From contig CAXUBX010000096.1 in the NCBI GenBank assembly GCA_964249405.1, positions 1-11,104 on the forward strand: DNA of 11,104 nucleotides, given 5' to 3'. The DNA comes from CAXTPV01 sp964249405 (GTDB lineage Bacteria > Pseudomonadota > Alphaproteobacteria > Acetobacterales > Acetobacteraceae). Below the pieces are notes generated by a model, which worked only from the letters and a program-made list of their open reading frames with translations, was not told where the DNA came from and did not search any database. This document shows positions 6,442 through 11,104 of this stretch, in pieces; position 1 is the first letter of the stretch, and the number at the start of each line of letters is the position of its first letter. The translations under genes were made by a program, and so were the position numbers.

Positions 6442-7610
6442 TATCCTGGCTCCCGGAGAGCGATCGGCTCGCGGCCCTGAAGAAGGTGCGTGCAGCCGAG
6501 ACGCCGCGCCTCGACGGACGCCGCCTCGTCCGGAGCCAGTGCCGCGACGGTCGCGAAACCGATCCGCCGGAGCCCGGCCCCGACCGCGGTCGGCGTGCCG
6601 TAGGGCAGGAACACACGCCGCCGGCGCGGCCGGCGTGGGGCCGCGCGCAGGATCGCCGCCGGGAACAACGTCAGACCGCAGGCAGGCTCGTCACCGCCAT
6701 CGCCGCCGCCGTAGCGGCCGCCCCGGCCGAGTTCCTCGTGTCGCCCCGCGGCGTAGATCGCGACGTGAACACCCGTGTGGTAGCGCCAGCCCCGGAACTC
6801 GAGCGGATCGATCGTCAGCCGGAGTTCGGGCACCCGGGCGGCGATCGCGTCCACGGTCGCGCGCAGCCGCTCGCAGAGCGCCCGGGCGCGCGGGGGCAGC
6901 GCCGCCGTGGCGATCGCCGCCAACGCGCGTCGCGCCGGTCCGGACGCGAGAAGCAGCGCCTCCAGCTGCTCCGCGATCGGGGCGCCATCACGCCTCACCG
7001 AGGCGACATCCTTGCGATCGAGGGCGCGCAACAGCCGGTCACGATCGGCCGCCCTCACCCCGCCCTCCTCGATCAGCGTCGGCGCCAGCGACGGCACCGT
7101 CAGATCGAAACTCACCCGCTCGACACCGAGCCCCGCCAGCGCCTCCGCACCCACCGCGACCACCTCGGCGTCGGCCTCCGGCCGGTCGATCCCGATCAGC
7201 TCGATCCCGGCCTGGGGGATCTGCCGGTCCGACGTGAGCTGGCCGGCCCGGAACGTCACGCACTGCCCCGCATAGGCGAGCCGGAGCGGCCGCGGAGCCG
7301 CGGCCAGCCGGGTCGCCGCGATGCGTGCGACCTGCGGCGTCATGTCGGGCCGCAGCCCCATCATGCGGTGGCTCTCGGGATCGACGGTCCGGAACACCGC
7401 CTCGGCGACCGCCGCGCCCGAACCGGCGAGGAGACTGTCCTCGAACTCGAGCAGGGGCGGCTCGACCCGCTCGTAGCCGTGTCCGGCAAAGCACGCGCTG
7501 AGAGCGGCGACCGCCTCGGCCTCGGCCTCGGCCTCCGGCGGCAGCAGGTCGCGAAGCCCGGACGGCAGGAGCGCGAGACTGGGCCTGCCGTCGGGAGCTC
7601 CATCGATCAT
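6441..7610 (-). CDS. hisZ: ATP phosphoribosyltransferase regulatory subunit HisZ
   Basis: A 389-residue paralogue of histidyl-tRNA synthetase that lacks aminoacylation. In this family it binds the short form of HisG and makes it active and histidine-sensitive at the first step of histidine synthesis. Class II synthetase-like features are LLPSGLRDLLPPEA (14-27), motif 2-like GLRPDMTPQVARI (85-97) and GWRYHTGVHVAIYAAG (274-289). The C-terminal anticodon-binding domain of true HisS is absent, as expected for HisZ. ATG 7610 overlaps the serC stop as ATGA. An in-frame GTG-type start at 7652 would lie inside serC and is less likely. A four-copy hexamer encodes the EAEAEAEA run at 26-33. hisG is not in the window. 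Confidence 0.93.
   Translation of the reverse strand: MIDGAPDGRPSLALLPSGLRDLLPPEAEAEAEAVAALSACFAGHGYERVEPPLLEFEDSLLAGSGAAVAEAVFRTVDPESHRMMGLRPDMTPQVARIAATRLAAAPRPLRLAYAGQCVTFRAGQLTSDRQIPQAGIELIGIDRPEADAEVVAVGAEALAGLGVERVSFDLTVPSLAPTLIEEGGVRAADRDRLLRALDRKDVASVRRDGAPIAEQLEALLLASGPARRALAAIATAALPPRARALCERLRATVDAIAARVPELRLTIDPLEFRGWRYHTGVHVAIYAAGRHEELGRGGRYGGGDGGDEPACGLTLFPAAILRAAPRRPRRRRVFLPYGTPTAVGAGLRRIGFATVAALAPDEAASVEARRLGCTHLLQGREPIALREPG
7513..7536. repeat. short tandem hexamer repeat in hisZ
   Basis: Three exact copies of GCCTCG and a fourth copy with one change (GCCTCC) lie head to tail. On the minus strand they encode Glu-Ala repeated four times. Copy-number change would stay in frame. 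Confidence 0.8.
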
Positions 7611-8776
7611 GGCGTGCCCCCCAGCGCCTCGGCCACCGCCCAGTCGAGCCACGGCAGGACGCGCGCGATGTCGTCGCGCTCGATCGTGGCGCCGCCCCAG
7701 AGCCGGAATCCCGCCGGCGCGTCGCGGTAGGACGCGATGTCATGGGCGGCACCCTCGGCGTCGAGACGGCGCACGACGTCCGCCACCAGACGTCTCCTCG
7801 CAGCCTCGTCGAGAGGATCGACATCGGGTCCGGCCAGGCGGAGACAGATCGAGGTCGGCGAGCGAAGACGAGGCGCCTCGGCGAGGAACGACGCCCACGG
7901 GCTCCGCGCGGTCCACTCCGCCACGAGGGCGAGATTGCCTTCCGCGCGGGCGATCAAGGCCGGCAATCCCCCGAGCCCCTCGGCCCAGCGGAGCCCGTCC
8001 AGCGCATCCTCGACGCAGAGCATCGACGGCGTGTTGATCGTGTCGCCCGCGAAGATGCCGTCCAGCAGGCCACGTTCTCCGGTGAGCCGGAACAACTTCG
8101 GGAGCGGTCTCGGCGCCGGCGCGGCGGCAAGCCTCGCTGCGGCACGCGGCGAGAGGGCCAGCATCCCATGCGCGGCCTCCCCGCCGAGCGCCTTCTGCCA
8201 GGACCAGGTGACGACATCGAGCCGGTCCCAGGGCAGGGTCATCGCGAAGGCGGCCGAGGTCGCGTCGCAGATCGCGAGCCCCGCGCGCGCGGGATCGATC
8301 CAGTCGCCGTCCGGAATCCGGACACCGGAGGTGGTGCCGTTCCAGGCGAACACCACGTCGTGCGACCAGTCGATCGCGCCGAGATCCGGGATCGCGCCGT
8401 AAGGGGCTTCAAGGACCCGCACCCCGCCTTCGGGGCGGAGCTCGGACGCGAGATCGAACGCCCAGGCGGCGGAGAAGCTCTCGAACGCCAGCACGTCGAC
8501 CGGGCGGGCGCCGGCGAGCGACCAGAGCGCCATCTCGACCGCGCCGGTGTCCGATCCGGGCACGATGCCGAGCCGCCAATCCGCGGGCATGCCGAGCAGC
8601 CGGCGCGACCGGTCGATCACCTCGGCAAGCCGCGCGCGCGACGCGGGGGCCCGGTGCGAGCGCCCGACCAGCGCACCATCGAGGCAGCCGAGCGTCCACC
8701 CGGGCCGTTTGGCGCAGGGGCCGGACGAGAAGAACGGCCGCGCCGGCTTCGCCTCCGGCCTGGATCGGGGGGGCAT
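7607..8776 (-). CDS. serC: phosphoserine aminotransferase, alphaproteobacterial type
   Basis: A 389-residue PLP-dependent class V aminotransferase. It converts 3-phosphohydroxypyruvate and glutamate to phosphoserine, and the family also serves pyridoxal phosphate synthesis in some bacteria. The start FFSSGPCAKRPGW (15-27) with LVGRSHRAP (36-44) is the signature of the alphaproteobacterial/archaeal subtype. WSWQKALGGEAAHGM (191-205) contains the PLP lysine Lys195, and CDATSAAFAM (170-179) carries the cofactor-binding Asp. GDTINTPSML (244-253) is also conserved. ATG 8776 is preceded by AGGGTG at short spacing. It starts 35 bases after the 3' end of tRNA-Leu and overlaps hisZ by four bases. serA, the preceding pathway step and a frequent neighbour of serC and hisZ in related bacteria, is not here. 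Confidence 0.95.
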   Translation of the reverse strand: MPPRSRPEAKPARPFFSSGPCAKRPGWTLGCLDGALVGRSHRAPASRARLAEVIDRSRRLLGMPADWRLGIVPGSDTGAVEMALWSLAGARPVDVLAFESFSAAWAFDLASELRPEGGVRVLEAPYGAIPDLGAIDWSHDVVFAWNGTTSGVRIPDGDWIDPARAGLAICDATSAAFAMTLPWDRLDVVTWSWQKALGGEAAHGMLALSPRAAARLAAAPAPRPLPKLFRLTGERGLLDGIFAGDTINTPSMLCVEDALDGLRWAEGLGGLPALIARAEGNLALVAEWTARSPWASFLAEAPRLRSPTSICLRLAGPDVDPLDEAARRRLVADVVRRLDAEGAAHDIASYRDAPAGFRLWGGATIERDDIARVLPWLDWAVAEALGGTP

Positions 8777-8811
8777 CGTCACCCTGACAATCGGAAGGTG
8801 GTTCAAGCGGA

Positions 8812-8892
8812 TGCGAGAGGGGGGATTCGAACCCCCATGCCTTGCGGCGGTCGATTTTGAGCCGACTACGTCTACCGTTCCGTCACTCTCGC
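8812..8892 (-). tRNA. tRNA-Leu(CAA)
   Basis: The acceptor strands GCGAGAG (8892-8886) and CTCTCGC pair over 7 bp, with discriminator A at 8812. The anticodon stem GTCGG/TCGAC encloses CTCAAAA, giving anticodon CAA for UUG codons. A long variable arm with stem GCC-GCAA-GGC makes it a class II tRNA, as leucine requires. The T arm is GGGGG-TTCGAAT-CCCCC. The 3' CCA is not encoded; the next bases are TCC. The 5' ten bases overlap the end of the cysNC reading frame, including its stop codon, and serC starts 35 bases beyond the 3' end. Confidence 0.95.
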
Positions 8893-10826
8893 GATGACCG
8901 GTCCGCCATAGCAGCGGCATCCCCCGCGCGCAAAGCTCCGCCACCGTCGCGGGCGATCCGCGCCTGCACGAACGAGGCGAGCGTCTCGGCACAGGTCGCC
9001 GGCGGTCCGGCGGTGGTGTCGATCCGAAGCGCCGGCACGTCCGGCTTCTCGTAGCCGTCGTCGATCCCGGTGAAACCGGGAAGCCGCCCGGCCCGGGCCG
9101 CCGCGTAATGTCCTTTCGGATCACGCTGCTCGCAGACCGTGGCGGCGGCATCGACGAAGATCTCGTGGAAAAACGTGCCGCCGAGATCCCGCGCGAGCGC
9201 ACGCTGCGCCCGGAGGGGCGAGATCAGCGCGACCAGCACCACCAGGCCCTGGTCGGCCATCAGCCGGGCGACGGCCGCGGTGCGGCGGACGTTCTCGGTG
9301 CGATCCTCGTCGGAGAAGCCGAGATCCTTGTTGAGGCGCGAGCGGAGCGTGTCGCCGTCCAGCACCACGACATCGACGCCGCGATCGAACAGGAGCCGCT
9401 CGGCCGCGCAGGCGAGCGTGCTCTTCCCGGCACCGGGAAGCCCGGTCATCCAGAAGACGCCCCCCTCGTGCCCGCGCCTCGCCGTCCGCTCGCCTGGCGT
9501 CACCGCGGACGAGACCGGATGGATCGACTGCGCGGGGCTGATCGGCACCGCTTCGACCAGCGGCGCGCCGCCGACGATCCGGCCATAGGCATCGGCCAGC
9601 ACGCCGCGGCCGCCGCCGCCACCCGGCCTGAACGGATCGAACACGATCTCCTGGGCCGCCGCCAGCACGATGTCGGCGAAGCCCTCGGGAGGCACACTCG
9701 TCGCGGCGGTCTCCTCGGCAGCCCCGGGGTCGTCGATCGGGACGACGCGCTCGATCGCGGCGACGGTCACCGGGACCTCGGCGGTGGCGATGCGGAGACG
9801 AAGCTGCTCGCCGATGGCGAGCGCCTCCGGTCGCAGCCAGAACAGCCGGGCACGCACGCGCGACGACCGGGACAGCCGGAAGGCGGGATCGGCCAGCATC
9901 TCGCCTCGCTCGACCACGATTTCGGGTTCGAGGACGAGCGCGGTCGACTGCCCGGCGACGGCTTCGTGCACGGGGGGCGAGGCCCAGGCCTCGATGGCGG
10001 CCACCCGCGCCTCGACGGCGCCCGCGCCGATGGCGACGCTATCGCCGATCGCGACCCGGCCGCTTTCGACGCGCCCGACCACGACCCGCCGGTCACCCTG
10101 CCGGTAGACATCCTGCACCGGCATGCGGAACGGCTGCTCGGCGCGGGACGCGACCGGCGGCACCGCGTCGATCGCCTCGATCAGGGTCGGACCCGTGTAC
10201 CAGCCCGTCCTCGCCGATCGCTCGGCGATGTTGTCGCCGTGCCGGGCCGAGGCCGGGATCATCGCGACCGCGTGGATGCCCTGCCCTTCCAGGTAGTCCG
10301 AGAGGCCCGCAGCGGCGGCGCGGACACGCGCCTCGTCGAAGCCGAGCAGGTCCGCCTTGTTCATCAGCACGATGACGTGCTCGACGCCCACCAGACGCAG
10401 CATCACCGCATGCCGGCGCGTCTGCTCCTGCACCCCCTCCGAGACGTCGACGACCAGGACCGACGCGGCCGCGTCGGCGGCACCGGTCACCATGTTGCGG
10501 AGGAACTGGCGGTGACCGGGCGCATCGATGATCACGAACGGGCGGGAGCCGATCGCGAACGGCAGCCTTGCCACGTCGATCGTGACGCCCTGGTCGCGCT
10601 CGGCCTGGAGGCTGTCGAGCAGGAACGACCACTCGAGCCCGAGCCCCCGGCGCTCGCTCGACGCGCGCGCCGCCTCGACGCGCCCCTCCGGAAGGCTGCC
10701 CGTGTCATGCAGCAGGCGTCCGATCAGCGTCGACTTGCCGTGGTCGACATGCCCGACAAACACGATCGGCGTCGGCGGGCGCCCCGCGCCCTCCCGGGCC
10801 GAGAACGCCTCGTGCGCGTCCGGCAT
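8883..10826 (-). CDS. cysNC: bifunctional sulfate adenylyltransferase subunit 1 / adenylylsulfate kinase
   Basis: A 647-residue fusion. The N-terminal CysN part is an EF-Tu-like GTPase that drives APS formation from ATP and sulfate with CysD: P-loop GHVDHGKS (25-32), DAPGH (101-105), NKAD (156-159), then beta-barrel domains to about 390. A Gly-rich linker (PGGGGGRG, 401-408) leads into the C-terminal APS kinase, which phosphorylates APS to PAPS: P-loop GLPGAGKST (462-470), DGDTLR (490-495), DLGFS (501-505), ISPLRAQR (535-542), DPKGHYAAARAG (569-580) and FTGIDDGYEKP (585-595). Both active sites look intact. ATG 10826 shares one base with the cysD stop (TGATG); a GTG one codon earlier would give the GTGA overlap. 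The same fusion is called NodQ in rhizobia, but no nod gene is near. Its stop codon lies inside tRNA-Leu. Confidence 0.96.
   Translation of the reverse strand: MPDAHEAFSAREGAGRPPTPIVFVGHVDHGKSTLIGRLLHDTGSLPEGRVEAARASSERRGLGLEWSFLLDSLQAERDQGVTIDVARLPFAIGSRPFVIIDAPGHRQFLRNMVTGAADAAASVLVVDVSEGVQEQTRRHAVMLRLVGVEHVIVLMNKADLLGFDEARVRAAAAGLSDYLEGQGIHAVAMIPASARHGDNIAERSARTGWYTGPTLIEAIDAVPPVASRAEQPFRMPVQDVYRQGDRRVVVGRVESGRVAIGDSVAIGAGAVEARVAAIEAWASPPVHEAVAGQSTALVLEPEIVVERGEMLADPAFRLSRSSRVRARLFWLRPEALAIGEQLRLRIATAEVPVTVAAIERVVPIDDPGAAEETAATSVPPEGFADIVLAAAQEIVFDPFRPGGGGGRGVLADAYGRIVGGAPLVEAVPISPAQSIHPVSSAVTPGERTARRGHEGGVFWMTGLPGAGKSTLACAAERLLFDRGVDVVVLDGDTLRSRLNKDLGFSDEDRTENVRRTAAVARLMADQGLVVLVALISPLRAQRALARDLGGTFFHEIFVDAAATVCEQRDPKGHYAAARAGRLPGFTGIDDGYEKPDVPALRIDTTAGPPATCAETLASFVQARIARDGGGALRAGDAAAMADRSSRE
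8905..8933 (-). promoter_or_regulatory. possible promoter of tRNA-Leu and the serC-hisZ-purA genes
   Basis: On the minus strand TTGCGC (8933-8928), a 17-bp spacer and TATGGC (8910-8905) lie 12 bases before the tRNA 5' end, inside the 3' end of cysNC. The -35 box is identical to the one in front of tRNA-Glu, and the spacing is the same. The extended GCTATGGC resembles the Caulobacter-type -10 element. It could also supply transcripts of serC, because no other promoter fits in the 35 bp between tRNA and serC. Confidence 0.4.
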
Positions 10827-11104
10827 CACAGATATCCTGCGACACGGAGCCGCTCGAACGCATCCTCGGTCTCGTTGTCGGAGGCGCGACCGGCCCGCTC
10901 GGCGGTCCTGGTCGCCCGAAGTTCGTCGATGATCTCGGCGATGGTGGCAGCGCTGCTCGGCACCGGGCTGGTGATGTCCTGGTCGCCGAGCGATCGGTAG
11001 CGGCGTCCGTCCCGGGCGAAGTAGAGGTCCACCACCGGGATGTTCTCGCGCTCGATGTAGCGCCAGACGTCGAGCTCGGTCCAGGCGAGCAGCGGATGGA
11101 CGCG
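10826..11104 (-). CDS. cysD: sulfate adenylyltransferase subunit 2, C-terminal part
   Basis: The last 92 residues of CysD are visible, in frame to the window edge; the N-terminal two thirds, with the PP-loop ATP-binding motif, lie outside. The visible part begins RVHPLLAWTELDVWRYIERE, the conserved segment shared with CysD and PAPS reductase-type proteins, then NIPVVDLYFARDG and RYRSLGDQDITSPVPS. It ends with the typical TAERAGRASD and RVAGYL. CysD catalyses the adenylyl transfer to sulfate and works as a complex with CysN. The TGA overlaps the cysNC start, so the two are one transcription unit. An internal GTG at 11035 is not the true start. Confidence 0.96.
   Translation of the reverse strand, partial: RVHPLLAWTELDVWRYIERENIPVVDLYFARDGRRYRSLGDQDITSPVPSSAATIAEIIDELRATRTAERAGRASDNETEDAFERLRVAGYL

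Noticed and set aside
8812..8892. tRNA-Leu as an attachment site for an integrated element
   Set aside because: No integrase, no duplicated tRNA 3' end and only housekeeping genes are found on either side.
8777..9202. N-terminal extension of serC through the tRNA and into cysNC
   Set aside because: It would run through the tRNA-Leu gene; SerC homologues begin near ATG 8776, which has an AGGGTG site.
8883..10826. NodQ-type role in Nod-factor sulfation
   Set aside because: The fusion architecture is shared with ordinary sulfate assimilation, and no nodulation or sulfotransferase gene is in the window.
9108..11000. A 630-codon open frame on the plus strand opposite cysNC and cysD
   Set aside because: The opposite strand encodes an unambiguous CysNC and CysD. 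The frame is low-complexity and has no recognisable domain.

Overview
The window is high-GC, gene-dense bacterial DNA. It reads as an alphaproteobacterial chromosome, probably Rhodospirillales or Acetobacteraceae-like. Reasons for this are an alpha-type SerC (SGPCAKRPGW start), the RluD and RpoH genes side by side, a HisZ-dependent histidine system, a CysD ending with RYRSLGDQDIT, and a CysN-CysC fusion. The exact taxon is inference. No mobile element, integrase, CRISPR array or phage gene is visible.

Left part (1-2643). A tRNA-Glu(CUC), minus strand, is cut by the left edge. Upstream of it is a small one-pass membrane protein (minus), which diverges head-to-head from rluD (plus), a 23S rRNA pseudouridine synthase. 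rpoH, the heat-shock sigma factor, follows on the plus strand after a 217-bp gap. That gap opens with a strong sigma70-like promoter whose 17-bp spacer is a perfect inverted repeat; its -35 box overlaps the rluD stop codon. A GC-rich hairpin closes rpoH and probably also the convergent minus-strand genes.

Right part (2647-11104). Everything is on the minus strand. In transcription order it runs cysD (cut by the right edge), cysNC, tRNA-Leu(CAA), serC, hisZ, purA, a large pseudokinase-like protein, and a small multi-pass membrane protein. Most junctions overlap by one to four bases. The genes cover sulfate activation to APS and PAPS (CysD, CysNC), serine synthesis (SerC), control of the first step of histidine synthesis (HisZ) and the first committed step to AMP (PurA). 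The last two genes are unrecognised; one is kinase-shaped but lacks the catalytic residues.

Most of the window is ordinary core metabolism and RNA machinery. The parts most worth a second look are the palindromic rpoH promoter, the cysNC stop codon lying inside the tRNA-Leu gene, the pseudokinase/membrane-protein pair, and the matching promoter-like boxes in front of both tRNA genes.
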